Assembly: GCA_003952965.2 (NCBI GenBank)
Contig: CM025849.1
Coordinates: forward strand, 27,204,621-27,268,620
DNA from: Morella rubra
Lineage: Eukaryota; Streptophyta; Magnoliopsida; Fagales; Myricaceae
DNA: 64,000 nucleotides
Reading direction: 5' to 3'
The notes under the pieces were generated by a model. The model was given only the letters and a program-made list of their open reading frames with translations, was not told where the DNA came from and did no database searches. The position numbers and the translations under genes were made by a program. Positions 37,928 through 50,590 of the stretch are shown here, piece after piece; the first letter of the stretch is position 1, and each line of letters begins with the position of its first letter.

Positions 37928-38107
37928 TCATGGGTGGTGATGAGGCGGATGTGGTTTGTGTGGCTCTGGAGGGCCAGGCGGAGGCGCCTGAGGACCAGGA
38001 GGAGGAGGATGGCCATGTGGCGGAGGAGGTTCGGGATGTGGAGGACCTGGAGGTGGCGGGTGGGGGGGTGGTGGGTGGTGAGGGTCTGGTGGTGGAGGGT
38101 TATGCAT
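37928..38107 (-). CDS. His/Pro-rich microprotein 2
   Basis: Tandem paralogue of microprotein 1, 59 aa from the ATG at 38107: MHNPPPPDPHHPPPPHPPPP at the start and the same ending HKPHPPHHHP. Upstream the frame stays open (HKGRKEEEK) but offers only a TTG, so the shorter start is chosen, matching the paralogue. Compared with copy 1 it has lost a short His-rich segment and carries fewer His. Two TATAAAT boxes lie upstream, at about 38154 and 38201. The more distant one has the spacing seen in copy 1. Function unknown. Confidence 0.6.
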   Translation of the reverse strand: MHNPPPPDPHHPPPPHPPPPGPPHPEPPPPHGHPPPPGPQAPPPGPPEPHKPHPPHHHP

Positions 38108-38142
38108 CTTTTCTTCTTCTTTTCGGCCCTTATGCAAAACTA

Positions 38143-38206
38143 GTCGAATTTATACAAGTGTTTAGTGTATGTGGGTGGTGAGATAGCTTGTGGAATTTAT
38201 ACAAGT
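38143..38206 (-). promoter_or_regulatory. Duplicated TATA region of His/Pro microprotein 2
   Basis: The plus-strand word GAATTTATACAAGTG occurs twice, at about 38146-38160 and 38193-38207, a 47-bp direct repeat. Read on the minus strand, each copy contains TATAAAT. The distal one is about 90 bp before the start codon. Confidence 0.45.
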
Positions 38207-38207
38207 G

Positions 38208-40089
38208 GCTTAGCATCGAGACGAGCGTACTTTTCACAACTGCAAGTCAGACCAGTTCGCCATGTTTGTTTCTGGTGGGTTTCTAACTACCAAAACTCCA
38301 TAGACTTCTCTAGATGTTACTATATCCACGTTGAAGAGGAATCGTTTAACATAATCTGTCCATGAAAGATGGGTCACTTGGACATCCGGATTCTGGACTG
38401 TTCGGTGTTGTACACTTTGTTAGTCTATCTCTGTGTCTGTTTCAGTAGGTATTTGCAAAAGCAAGTCATAGGTGTATGACGTCTAATTGTCCACGTAATG
38501 ACCCCAATCGATGAGATGCCGTAAACCCTTATCTAAAGCAAGTAATTATAGGGCCATTGATTTTAGAGTTTTTGGACAGCTCACCCATCTAGACCGAGAA
38601 AGAAAAACTCGTAATTGTTATTTCTTTGACCACAAAAATCACCAAGGAGTTTCAGATTAGTATACCATGACCCTTCGCTTTCAATTTCCTCTGGTTTGAA
38701 AATTTTGGTAGGGTTGTCTTAAATGATGTTGGAGCATGTAGGACAGGTATGGGCAACCTAAGTCTTCACTTATACAGCTCGTTTTCTACGTTACTGGTGA
38801 ACAAAAGCCTTTCCAAGACTCTAAACTCTTATTCCGGGATTTTGTGCATAATTTCAGCAAAAGTTATTTGTAGTGTTCAGGGGTGGGTCTAAACCAACCC
38901 ATATAAAATGACATCAGAATGCTCTCTCTCTCTCTCTCTACAAAAATAAGGTTTTAGATGAATGAAAGTGCATGTATTTTGGTCAGGTCAAGCTCAAGTT
39001 ATGTTTCAAACCTTCTTGAAGGAGTACATATGAATCTCCTGTTTTTTACTCCATGTCTCTACTGACAAGTATCCTAACCCCTGTAGTCAGGCCTCGATAA
39101 AAAGGATCACCTAATAGGTGAGCCCACCTACTCTACTCGTTAGAAGTAAAAAGATTATAAGCACAATAAAAGTTGACTCTCCCCAAAAAAACACAAAACA
39201 GCTGCTGTATTAGCCAGACCAAACCAATCTTTGAGCTTGAGTTTCAAGCTTTATGGCTTATCATGACAAAGCCGCATTGAGGTGAACTTTCCAGTGAGCT
39301 CAAGTGCCCACCGTTTCATGATAAACTCCAAAAGCAAAATTGCATATATTCTACAAAAGATACCTATAAAAAGCTAGCTGACACGTTACGTAACTCATGA
39401 AGCGCCTCGGCAGCTTCATGTTGCCTTAATACAGTGAGGGTCGACAACTTTTTTGTGCGAGCACTAATGTTAGTTATGCTGTCCATTTGCCAATTTCCGA
39501 CAGAGATGGGAAAAAGAGAAAGTTGCTGAAACCTTGAAAAGTTTTAGTGGGATTAGGTTGGATCCCCACGGCAAAAGGTTTTTTTTTCCTCTTCTTTCTA
39601 TTTATTGGAAATTGTTATGTTAATCTTCTGTCACTGTCATAAAGACTGGTTAGTGCAGTGCATAATATTCAACCTGAGTTATCAATTTAAATGAAAATTT
39701 GCTCGAGAAAATGCGTACCACCTGGATTAAATTCGAACTACTGGTATACTTGATGCCCAAAAATACTTTTGAGGCTTTTTTACGGATTTATTTGCTAAAT
39801 CCTTGTACAGTGAAAATGAGCCAAAAGGAAAAGAGAAACAGTGTGCGAAAAACAAAGACTGGGAAAGTGAAAGGAGAAAAGAAAGGAGGAGGAGGAGAGA
39901 GAAGGACAGGCCGATGTATAGTCGTCTCTATGTATTTTAACCTCGAATTAAATAATTGAATTTGGAGTTTGAAAGCGAAGCTCTGAGTTGTTCTGCGCGC
40001 GTGCGTTTCCATTTTCCACTAGCATCGTCCTCAACATCATCTTCTTCCACAACTCCGAGCGACTCTCTCTTTCTCTCTCTTCGTCGAAA
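38208..40089. other. Intergenic between divergent genes
   Basis: Spacer with a (CT)n run at 38922-38939. The last 120 bases are the likely promoter and 5' UTR of the RING-H2 gene, with CT-rich sequence just before the ATG. No gene was recognised. Confidence 0.4.
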
Positions 40090-43000
40090 ATGGGTTCGAG
40101 CAGTAGTCGCCTGAGGTCACGCCCTTCTCGGCCCCGAGTCAGCCGCACCGACCGCCCAAGGCTCTTCTCTCTCCTCTGCGGTGGCTCCACTTCTCGCTCT
40201 ACCCGTCAGGTACCTTTCGGTCACACCATCTTCAGAAATAAAAGCTTTAATCTTTTATTTCTTTTAGCAATACCCATATCGCATTCACCACTAGTCTGAT
40301 CAAATTTGTACCTAAAGTTAAAGTTTTTGACTTTTTGATGATTTCGGATTCGTCAATCGGTACCCAAGATCGGTCCTGTTCATTATCATCAACGCAGAAA
40401 GGATTTTTTGGCTGCAAATAAAGATTCCCGATATGGCGGTTCTCGTTGTTTCCATCAACCTTGGCTTTGCAATCCAATATAGTTGACATTTGATGATTTT
40501 GGTGTTGACCGTTGATGCAAAAGATTGGTTCATTTTCCAGAAATGGTGGTACTTTTTGGTTGTCTTTGATTATTGGCTAATTCGAAAGAAAAGGGGGGGT
40601 TGTTTTCGAGTTAAATTTTGATCTTCGTTTCTTGTCTTTTGTCTTCTATGTATAGATGCGTTTATTATTGGGTTTAGGGTGTTGATTGTAATGGATGTTA
40701 ATTATCCGATGTTGGAGTCTTAAGTATCTGGAAGTTCAGTCAATTTGGTCATTCATTTGACTGTTTGTCTTGCATAAAGTTTGGTTCTTACACTTTCTTA
40801 AGTTGACAGTATAATCATGGCATATCAAGATGAAGAAAGAGGACTGGATGAAGGATTTTGCGTCTTATCTATATAGTTAGTTTGACTGAGTTGGACTTAA
40901 CTCAGCAGGTTGAAATAACGTTTCTGTGTTTTCTGCATTTAGTGATGTCAAGAACTGTTAGTTCTATAGAATTTGAAAGCTCTTTAGGTTCGAAACTCTA
41001 CAGCTTTATGGTTCAAAAACTTGTTGAACTGGTCTTAACCTGGAGGTTTGGAATATACTTTTAATGAGATGGTTATTGATTCTTGGGTGGTTTCTTGCTT
41101 AAGCTTAGGAAGCAGTCATCCATTGAATGCCAAGTTTGTGGAATCTGCCTTCGGTAGAATACTGAGAGTAGATGCTCTCAATTCCTTTGAAAATAAAATT
41201 GACAGTTTGGATGGGATGGAGGCATGCGATTCCTATAAAAAGTAGTGACACCTGCTTCCTGACAACTCTTGGTTTATATGCTTCTGGAGACAGTTTTTAA
41301 TTTGTTTTTATCTTTTCTTTTTCTCTCTCTTGGGTAGGTGATGAAGCATGTTAGTTGGTCTGGCCTTCGAACCAAGTGGTTTACTGTGGGGATTCTGAGT
41401 GGTAGGATTAGAAGCTCTTCTGAGATAGCAAAATATGTGGGCAGAGAGCTTAAGCGCAAATTTAGACATTTTTCCTTAACCCTGAAGTTACACTGAGGTG
41501 GCACTATCATAGTAACTCTATGCAATATCCCCTTTTGCCAAGCTCACCCTCAGCATTTTGTATTTTGAAAGATGTTTCAGCTTCAAGGGTGTTGGTCAGA
41601 ATGTGATGGTCATTGCCATATTATTCTAGGAGTGAATAGTTTACTGCTGTGTGGCTATGTACATACTGGTTGTAGGTTTAGGTGTCTGATTGAACCACAT
41701 TCTTCTCCTACAGATGGAAGATTATTCAGCTGAATGTTTGGTGAATTCAGCAGAATATTGTAATCCAGTCATACATGAAGTTCAGAATGTCACAGAGGAA
41801 ACCTCTCTTGTTGGTGGCACAGGAAGGCTTTCCTACTCAAATACTGAAACTGGTGCCTTATCTCAAAGCATTATTGAGGATCCTTCAGTTGAAGATGGTT
41901 TAATAAATGTTGGAACGAGTAATCTAGGGAAGTGCTTGTCTGAAAATAAGGAGCTAGTTCCTCCTCATCAGGTAAGTGTTGATCACAGTCCTCACGAGTC
42001 TTATAGGGATAATAGTACTACAGCTAGTACTTCGTTTAAAGAACAGCAATCTTCAGATCCAGTCTCTGTTAATGTTTCCACTAACAAGGATGCAGACAAT
42101 GGTATTGATCATTCAGTGGACAAGGAAGTGGCTCAGATATGTCCCAAGATTCATCCTAGTGGCTCATCATCTCAAGAGGTAGGAGATTCGAGTTCTGATG
42201 GAGTGTCTGTTGACAATCATGCGGGTGAAGGAACTGCCGTCCGTAACTCCAATACCGATTCTGTCCCTAATGATTCAGAGTTACCAGTAACATTTCGATC
42301 GCTGGGAGATGAATCTTTTCAGGATGAAATACCTTCAGGGTTAGGATTCCTTGTTTCTAACAGGGAACAAGGATGGGGAGATGGAGGTGTACTTCAGGTT
42401 GATGTTGTGACTATCTCTTCTAACATTGTTTCCAGTGCCAATGCTGATGAAAGTAATCGGGAGGTAAGAAGGAACAGTAGAAGACTATTTTGGGATGCTT
42501 TTTCAAGACGCAGTTCTAGAAGGCACAGTGATTCTCCAAGCATTCTTTTCTCAACAGACGATACTCATGATTTAGGATCTCGTGACAGATGGCTCCTTGA
42601 TTTAAGTGGTGACTTTTTTGATGATGGGGTTGGAAGTGACCAGGGATATATGGGCAGGAGAATTCACAGCTTGAATCAACAACGAAGACATTCAAGATCT
42701 GAGGTGATTCTCAGAACAGTTATGTTCTGTATGCTTTTTATGACCTTCACATATCTACTTGCTTCTTACAATTAAATTTGTATATTATCTCTATGGCTTC
42801 AGTGTGTTAGGAGATTGCGTGAACTTATGGCCTGTATACCATTGTTATGTCATGTCTACTATGCACTGATGAATGTACTATTTACCTATACCTGAAATTG
42901 TTTATTCATGCTTTCTCATTATTTATTAACATCATATTGTTCTTTCTGTCATTTCATATGTCTGAAGTTTCTGTGACGTGGCTATTTTAGAGAGCTAAAT

Positions 43001-44877
43001 ATTAAACTGTGTTTTTAGTCTATGCTCTTTGGATAATTTGTAGTAACTGCCTGTGTAACTCTGTGTAGATCTGGGAAAGAGTTCGTTGGAACCTTGATGA
43101 CAATGGTAGGCGAAATACTACTTGTCCATCAGGTCTTCACCCTGATGGTACATGCTCATGTGAGTCACTCTCGCTGAACGAAGAATCTAGTACTCGTGCA
43201 AGTATATCGCGCATAGTAATGCTTGCTGAAGCTTTATTTGAGGTAATTTTCTTTTCTGAGCTAGCCGATTGCCCATAAAATCGCTCCCCCTCCTTTTTTC
43301 TCTGTTTTCATTTAATTGTTGCTCACGACCAGCAACTTTGGATGTAAGACCAAGAATTTTTTCCCCCTTCCATAGTGTCTCACCATACTTTTCTCTCTGG
43401 ACACTTCATCAAGGTTTCTTCAACCATGGTCTGGTAGGTGGCTTGGGGTGTGCTTGTGGGTGTCTTGCACTTCACCATTTCGATTAAACTTAGGAAAGAG
43501 TGGGCCTCTACTGACATATTCATTGTGCTTCATGTAGTATCTGAAAAAAAGAAAGAAAGAAAGAAATAGGTTAGGTGTTGTAGCAAATTTGTTCGTTGGG
43601 CAATGTGTCTGTTGTATAATGTTGTAATTTAAATTGGCGTGATATGGACACATGGGAAGATCCATCAAGTCAAATATGAGACCTGGGTTTGATTCTTTGG
43701 TTGTCAAGCAGTTCAACCAGCCTTCATGTTGTATCTGCCCTATGTTTTAAACATCCTTTAGTGATTCTCTAGTGGTTTTCATTTGGTGCTATTCTTATTC
43801 TATTATATCTAAATGCGTTATGATCCCCTAGTTGTTAGAGATGGGACCCTGGAGAATGTGGAGTTCTTACTATGTGGATACTCGATTAAAATTGTATCTA
43901 TTTCTTAATTGGTCCTTTTTACAGAACGGTATCTTCTTTTTCCTATAGATCAGGGGTGGAGTGTGGGAGTTGTATTTTACATGTCAAGATTCTTATCTAT
44001 TCTTTCTGCCATTGGAGCATTGGGTCTTGAGACATCTCTAGAACTCCAGCAAGTTAACTTGGTACCTTACTTTTATTGTGATGCATGATTTGCAGGTTCT
44101 GGATGAGATTCATCGCCAACCTGTGTCACTTTCCCTATCCATGGTCTCACTTCCAGCACCCGAATCAGTGGTCGACTCTTTCCCTCTCAAGTGTCACAAA
44201 AAGGCTAAAACCTCTGAGGGCAGTGAAGATATAGAACAGTATGTTCCTGATCAAGTAACGTTATGTTTGGCATATAGATGCTTTTATTTATTCATATCTA
44301 TGGCATGTGCATTGCTTATATAGGATTATGTATGCCATGTAGAACAGTATGTCCTTGTTCAAGTTGTGTCTATGGTATGTGTTTGTTAGGGCCCCAATAA
44401 TGCCTTTACCACTTCAGTGATTGCTTTTCTAGGTGGTAAATTTATTTGCTAATCATATTATTTACAGTAAGCAGTTTGTACCTGTATTCTATTGAACGTG
44501 TTAGATAATAATTTCGATAATGATCAAACCGATAGGTGTTACATTTGCCTGGTTGAGTATGAGGAAGGGGACAGCATCCGAGTTCTGCCCTGTCACCATG
44601 AGTATCACATGTCATGCGTTGATAAGTGGCTCAAAGAGATTCACGGGTATTTATTCTTGCCACCTGCCTCTTTCCTTGTCTGTTTTTTGTCTCTAGGCTT
44701 TCCTTATTTCTGGTTCTCGTTTATTCATATTGTAATCCTTTTTCTTCTCCTGATTCCTGCCTCCCCTCTCTCTGTCTCTCGTTTGTGTCTTGCAGAATAT
44801 GTCCACTTTGTCGAGGGGATGTTCGTGAGGGTTTTACCGAGTCTTCTGTATCTAACTCGGAAATCCCTTCTCTTTGA
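40090..44877 (+). CDS. RING-H2 E3 ubiquitin ligase with possible N-myristoylation
   Basis: A 539-aa protein with coding exons 40090-40209, 41714-42703, 43069-43242, 44096-44238, 44536-44646 and 44796-44877 (1620 nt). The start [16 protein letters not shown] has Gly2 and Ser6, a good N-myristoylation signal followed by basic residues, suggesting membrane attachment. A long Ser-rich disordered stretch follows, encoded by one 990-nt exon. The C-terminal RING-H2 at 477-518 has all ligands: [12 protein letters not shown], then [11 protein letters not shown], and CPLC. It would transfer ubiquitin from an E2; substrates are not known. The acceptor at 44535 (CCGATAG) has a weak pyrimidine tract but restores Q-C-Y-I-C as in relatives. 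The long exon contains a perfect donor-like CAG/GTAAGT at 41971. Confidence 0.88.
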
Positions 44878-45288
44878 TAGCACTGTACATATAAAAAAAT
44901 TGTATATACGAGTACCCTTCGCTTATAGGATGTATACACACTCCTCTTATATGTTGAATTTTCAGAATTTCCTGTTATTTTTAACGGCATTAAGATTTTG
45001 AGAAAATTGATTGTTATTGAACTTCTGAGAAAATCTCTGCCACTTCTCCCTATTTTGATTTATAGCCGCAGAGGGGGACACATCTTTGTTGCTTGCGATA
45101 TTGTAACCCTTGTAACTAGAAAACAAGAGTTGGACTGGCAGATGTTTATTTAACGTATTGGAGAAAAACCTGGAGAAAAATGAGGTATAATTACTTTGGG
45201 AAACTTTAATTTATGGTTCATACAATACTCTCAGTTGGAGTCCAGATGGGATTCTGGTCTTACAACAATACTCTCAGGAAAGAGAGAT
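44878..45288. other. Intergenic between convergent genes
   Basis: This holds the 3' UTRs of the RING-H2 gene and of the minus-strand unknown gene. Nothing else is seen. Confidence 0.5.
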
Positions 45289-47539
45289 TTAAAGCTGGAA
45301 AGAAGAGCCATGCGTTGGAGTCTTGAAGGGATTCTGGTCTTGGAAAATAGCTGATTCAGGTCTCAGCTTATTTCCTTTACTTTCAGCGCAGCCATGGCGA
45401 CTGAAGAGATTTGGGTGACGATTCTCATCATCTTCAAATGTCGTCCATGGAGTCGAGTTGCCATGTTTCTCTCTGGCAGCATTTCTCATATTCTCCATCT
45501 CTCCAACATGGTCTTTGAATTCTTTCTTCACCACACCCAATACTACGTCGCCATACCGGTCACACCATGAGCTTCAAGATAGACAGCAACAAGAATTAAG
45601 GGAGAATTCAAAACTGATCTAGAGTATATAACAAGCAGAAGGTTGAGTCTTGCAGCTACCCACTTTTCCTAGAGTAGGGAAATGAAGACACTCTTAGCGT
45701 TTCTCCTTGGCCTTATGTGATTAAACATAGGTTTGTTTTAGCTTCACTTATTTAGCACCTTTAGAAATTAAGGTAGCGTATTGGATATCATGAATAAAAA
45801 CATTTTTCAGAGCCATGGAGAGAAGAGAATGGACCATATGAGTAAAGAGAAGCTGCCTCACTTGGGAAAGAACTTTTTCAGTTCAGCCTTGTCGACAGGA
45901 AGCTTAGTTGAAATTGCTTCAATTTGATCATCCCTGATATATTCACACGAGAACAGAAAAGTTTGTCAGACAAAAAGCTTACTATAAGAACAGCCACGGA
46001 GAACAGCCCAGGAAGTAATGCTTACGAGAACTGAAGATTGGGGTTTGTGGTGCAAAGCTCTGTCTGGATTCTTGACAGCTCCTTCTTTATCTTGTCTCCT
46101 AAAACCTTTACATAAACAACGACCCAAAAAGAATTTCAGAACGAATTTTAGAATTAGTCGAAGTACATAGAACAAAAGTGTACAAACCTTAAATCAAGAG
46201 CTCCAAACCTTATCTATGAAGAAATCAGACGGGGATCCGTTCGAATGCAACTTCATTTTGATCAGCTTGGTGTCTGGCCCCTCCCCGATAGGGCTTGCCA
46301 CCAGGCGGCTGGAGTTTGAATAAGCCTCGCTGTCTGATCGTTCATGTAGAGGCAGAGGAGCTGTCTCATCGTCTGAGTCACTTTTCTTCCATTTCCTGAA
46401 CCCCTCAAACCCCCATTGCTTTTTAGCAGATTTTACAGTTCTCTCCTCAGAATTAGCACCATTATGATCACCAGCACCACCCCCACCATCCCCACTTCCT
46501 TCTCTCTGTTCTCTCTGAAACAGAGTCCTAAAAGGTTTCCTCTTCCCGGTCTCCAGTGGCAAGCTTTCGGGCTTTACAATCGACCTTGTTTCGCTTTCTT
46601 TATGCTTCAAATGGCTATCCCAAAATGGGTTTTCTTTGGAATGCCACATTTCATTCTTGGAAGAGGGAGGGGAACAGAATTTCGACTCTGATGAGCCTAA
46701 CTGTTCCGTGGCCAAATCGAATACGCTCTTCTCTTCTTTTCTCTTTCCGGATTTATAGAAGCCGAAAACTGAGGCTGCTCCTTTGATCTGCTTCACTGCC
46801 GAACCGTGCTTCGATTTATTCTTAGAATTGGAATTCTCTTTGTTTAGCAAGGATTGCTCATCTTTTAAGTCAATGACCGACCATTCTTCTTCTGAGTTAT
46901 CTTTTGGGTCTGTCCGTCCCGCAACAATTACATCTCTAGCCTCAATTTCTGCTCCTTGAACTGCGAGTCTTTGCAACAATGGCCTCTTTGAAGCATGGTA
47001 GTCCTCTGTGGAAATGCACTTCGCATAAAGGAGTTCCTAAAAAAAAGGGGAGGAAATCTTTAAATCTTAAGCTCGATAGGAAGCTTAATAGTTGAATTAG
47101 CTTCAGAACAGCGGAAAATTATGCTAACTCTGCTCCTAAGCAATGGATTTGAAAAGAAACGTTACTTCGCATTTTTTTCAACAACCAGAGGAGATGATTA
47201 AAAATTTACCTGCAAGAACAGCAGCTTATCTCTCAGTATAACTGGCTGCTCGTTCTCTACCGGAGAAGCTATAAGAGTCTCGAGCAAATGTATCCGGAAG
47301 GCTGAAACCTCAGTTTCAGCCAAAATCCCCTCTCTGTGAAGACCCATCAGGTTCAGCATCTGGTGGAAAGAATCTTGCTGCCATTTCAGATTATCGGACT
47401 GCAGCTTCGAAAGCTTGTGATCAGAAGCCGGCAAGCGCTGCAGCCTTTTCTTGAGTCCGAATGGTAGGATGTTCTTGCACAGAGAGGTAATTGAGTCATG
47501 GAGAGTGGAGTAGTATGTGGGTGTATAGGAGTAAACCAT
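45289..47539 (-). CDS. Conserved plant protein of unknown function
   Basis: A 530-aa product with minus-strand exons 47539-47210, 47036-46209, 46105-46026, 45933-45862 and 45571-45289 (1593 nt). The N-terminus (MVYSYTPTYYSTLHDSITSL) and a helical part with QDSFHQMLNLMGLHREGILA and LLQRLAVQGAEIEARDVIV look strongly conserved. A charged, Ser-rich, disordered middle follows. The C-terminus (LPVDKAELKKFFPNSWCDRY, then GVVKKEFKDHVGEMENMRN) again looks folded and helical. Stopping at the TGA at 45860-45858 would cut off this tail. The splice CCCAA/GTGAGG to TTGAAG/CTCATGG restores it in frame, so I prefer the longer model. No enzymatic motif, membrane segment or signal peptide is visible. I recognise it only as a plant family without a described activity. 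Confidence 0.75.
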
Positions 47540-49116
47540 TTTGGTTGTATGAAATAGAGATCGGAGATTTTGAGCAGGGAACTGAATTCCTCACGAAAAT
47601 TTTCTTTTTGATTTCCTTTTCTGTAAGAATTTCAAGCTGTATGGGAACTTGTAAGCGAAGTAGACGGAGGATTTTCTTTTTCTGTGTGATCGGTGTAGTT
47701 TGTGGGGGGTTTCAGGTTTGAATTTGGGTTGTCTAAACGGTCACTAGAAACTAGCCGTTGCGGGAGAGGGCGGAAAAGCTAAAAAACGTGGTCACCATTC
47801 CAACAAGCAGTATGTGGGCCGGCGTTTACCACTGAATTCCACCGACGTGAGACTGCGGATGAGTTGGGCTCATCTTGGCCCAGTCTAGGTCCCACCCAGC
47901 TCTATCTTCCAACACATTTAAGTAGATTTTAATGGGTCATTAAATTCACCTCTTAATATTATCATTTAAATTTAAATTAGAGATTACTTATCAAGGTGAA
48001 CTTTCTTTATTTTTTAAATAAAGTCAATTTCTAAAAATAATATAATATATTTTAAGAGGAGATGAGAGGTGCAGACCGATTACCAAACCTTCTATAAATT
48101 GCAGGCCCATGAATTCATGTGATTTCGCTCTCCATCTTTTAAAATCAACTGGTTAACATCCCTCAGGCCGAGTCATATCAGCCCTGTCAATCTATCCGTC
48201 CCACAGCCAGAAGTCATATTAAACTAGATCTGTTCTACTCTCATTCGAGTATACGACAGGTTAGCCTCGTAATTATTTTAGGATATAAATGTATTTATAA
48301 AATTAATATTTAAAAATTTATATATAAATATGAATATATAAATATAATTTTTAATAATTTTTTAAACAAATTTCAATACTTTTTAAAATAAATTATAACA
48401 AATTTTCTCTTCATATTTTTTCACTTAATTCTAATATTTTTTTATTAAATAATTACATCAAATCATCTATCTATAATTTTTTACAAACTCCAACAAAAAT
48501 TAAATATCTTTAAAACTTTTTACTAAATTTTACACAAAAATCTATAAAACTCTAATATATATAAATATTCACAATTCTACTAAAATCCTACAATTTTTTA
48601 CAAAACGAACACCTCTTATAATTTTATGATCTAATTGTATGGTAAAATTTAAAGAAATAGATACAATTGGTAAAATTTGTTATGGAATTTAATTTGTCTG
48701 AAATGCACTATACAATTTAGATAAAAAAAATTATAAAGAATCCTAATCTTAAATTTTATATGCCTTTGCTGATGTAATTTTGAGAGATAGACACAAAATA
48801 TTGACTCTATTATATGATTTATATTGCTCAAAATTATACCATACAATTCCTGTAAAAAATTACATAGAATCATAATCTTATGTTTCATATGCCGAAGGAC
48901 AAACAAGACGAGAGGTGGTAAGAAAAAAAATAAAATTTACCCAAATCAGATTTCAGGTCATATCTGTAGAATTCGATGCCTCCACTTTCCAGGCACTGGT
49001 GAGCATAGAATAATAAATATGTTCCTTTTCTTTTGTTATTATTTTTTGTTTATTGTCTGATCCATCCATGTACAAAGATTTGACATGGGTATTCCAATTT
49101 CATTAGGGATCTTAAT
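47540..49116. other. Intergenic, with very AT-rich block
   Basis: The first 200 bases are the promoter of the minus-strand gene. Bases 48260-48620 are very AT-rich. They end in a GTTCGTTTTGT-like terminus (read on minus) that resembles part of 220-270, perhaps a MITE relic. No gene was recognised. Confidence 0.4.
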
Positions 49117-49465
49117 CTATTCCACAATAAAGATGAAGGCCAAAGAAGGCCAATTGGGGTTATAATCTGAGTTAGTGGCAGAAAATGACATTCCACTATA
49201 GTAAGGTGGCATCACACTGAATCCTGAATCTACTTTCGTGTCACCAACTCTAATGCAAATCCCCTTTGACAAGATGAATTTGTAAAAAGTCTTTAGCTGC
49301 CCCAATCCTGCAGGTGGATTATTATTACTGTCAAATTGATTGAGAAGGAAATTTTGTAGGTTAGTCAAGAACTGTCCTACAAGTTCTCCATCCTCAATGG
49401 CCCACAATAGGCAAGCATGGTGCATTATCTTGAACTGAAATTTTCAAGGTGGGGCAAAAGAATAA
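49117..49465 (-). pseudogene. Exon-like open frame of unrecognised family
   Basis: A minus-strand frame of 102 aa, preceded by an acceptor-like AATTTCAG at about 49442, reads FKIMHHACLLWAIEDGELVG, then LTNLQNFLLNQFD and GQLKTFYKFILSKGICIRVG. The composition looks coding. No upstream exon or promoter was found, so it may be the terminal exon of a gene relic. I do not recognise the family. Confidence 0.3.
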
Positions 49466-50590
49466 TGAACTGAAAGTGATCTCTGGAGCTCTCAGAATCA
49501 CTTGCTTCGCCTTCTACTACGAATCATATAAGCCCTTTTGCACCTATAATCCCTCCTCCATTGTCCGGCACTTTTAAGGATAGGAAGGTGTAAGGACACC
49601 GTTCTTTCACTCTGAGATCACCTCCTCCTCCATTTAGTACTAATAGGGCTATGTTGGGTCCTGCCATTATTTTGGTATCATCTCTAGAGTTCTGAAAACA
49701 AAGGGGAGAGAGGAAAAAAGATAAATAAGAAAAAACAAAACCACATTTTTGCCCTCCTCCCGGTCTGGTCGCACCTCCTGCCGCCTCCCACTATCTTCAC
49801 AACAGTTTCGACCTCTTTTTCTCCTATGGATCCCATGACTGCCCGTTGTTTTGTGTCGTCCGAAGTTCTCACTATTTCTCCTCCCCCTAATGCAGCCGGT
49901 TCAAGCTAGAAGATTATTCTGAGGGAGTCAGATCGTCGCACCAATCATCTTTCCTCCGGTGGAAGTTGCCGTTACCATTAGCGACGGTTGTGTGGTGTCT
50001 CGACCCTTGTGGTCGCTTTCTATTTGTGTTGTGACTCGACCCTCGAGGTCATTTTTGGATCCGACATATTGTGGGGACTCTAGTCTGTTTACCTTTTTTT
50101 CACTAACTCTTTGGTCGTGATTCTAGTTTGGATTGATATTTTTCTCTAATATTAATATATAAATTACAATTGTCTTAAAAAAAAAAATAATAAAAAAAAA
50201 CCTATGAAAGTGAACGAACCTCCCCTGGCTCTTCCACCGTCTATGGGGTTTTATAGATCCGCTGAAACCTTGGGTCTACTTTTGAGGTTTTGGTGGATGA
50301 TTGAGTCACCATGAGATGAGATGCTACAGGATGCTTACCCTGCAGACAAATGTTGTCTAGTTGTTCATTTTGTTCAGCTGTAAGACAGTTGTAGACACCA
50401 ATTGGCAGAGACGGGTAATGGAGATCTGTTTCAATCTTTCGAGGCGTTTAAAGACATATATATGGTTTCTGGTTTAGATAAGCTGCAGAATATACATCGA
50501 AGGCAACGCAAGCAAACATCACAAACTTTTCACACTTCGTCCTCAGTGGGTTCTCTCAGAGGCAACACGCATGCACAAAGGAAATCAAAA
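49466..50590. other. Intergenic
   Basis: No gene was recognised. The right end is the 3' flank of the RHY1A-like gene. Confidence 0.4.

Noticed and set aside
45858-45870. TGA after KKFFPK as the end of the unknown gene
   Set aside because: An in-frame splice to a well-formed downstream exon exists. The longer model is preferred and the short form is kept as a possible variant.
48260-48620. AT-rich block as a complete MITE
   Set aside because: Only one end resembles another locus (220-270). The second end and the duplication are not found.
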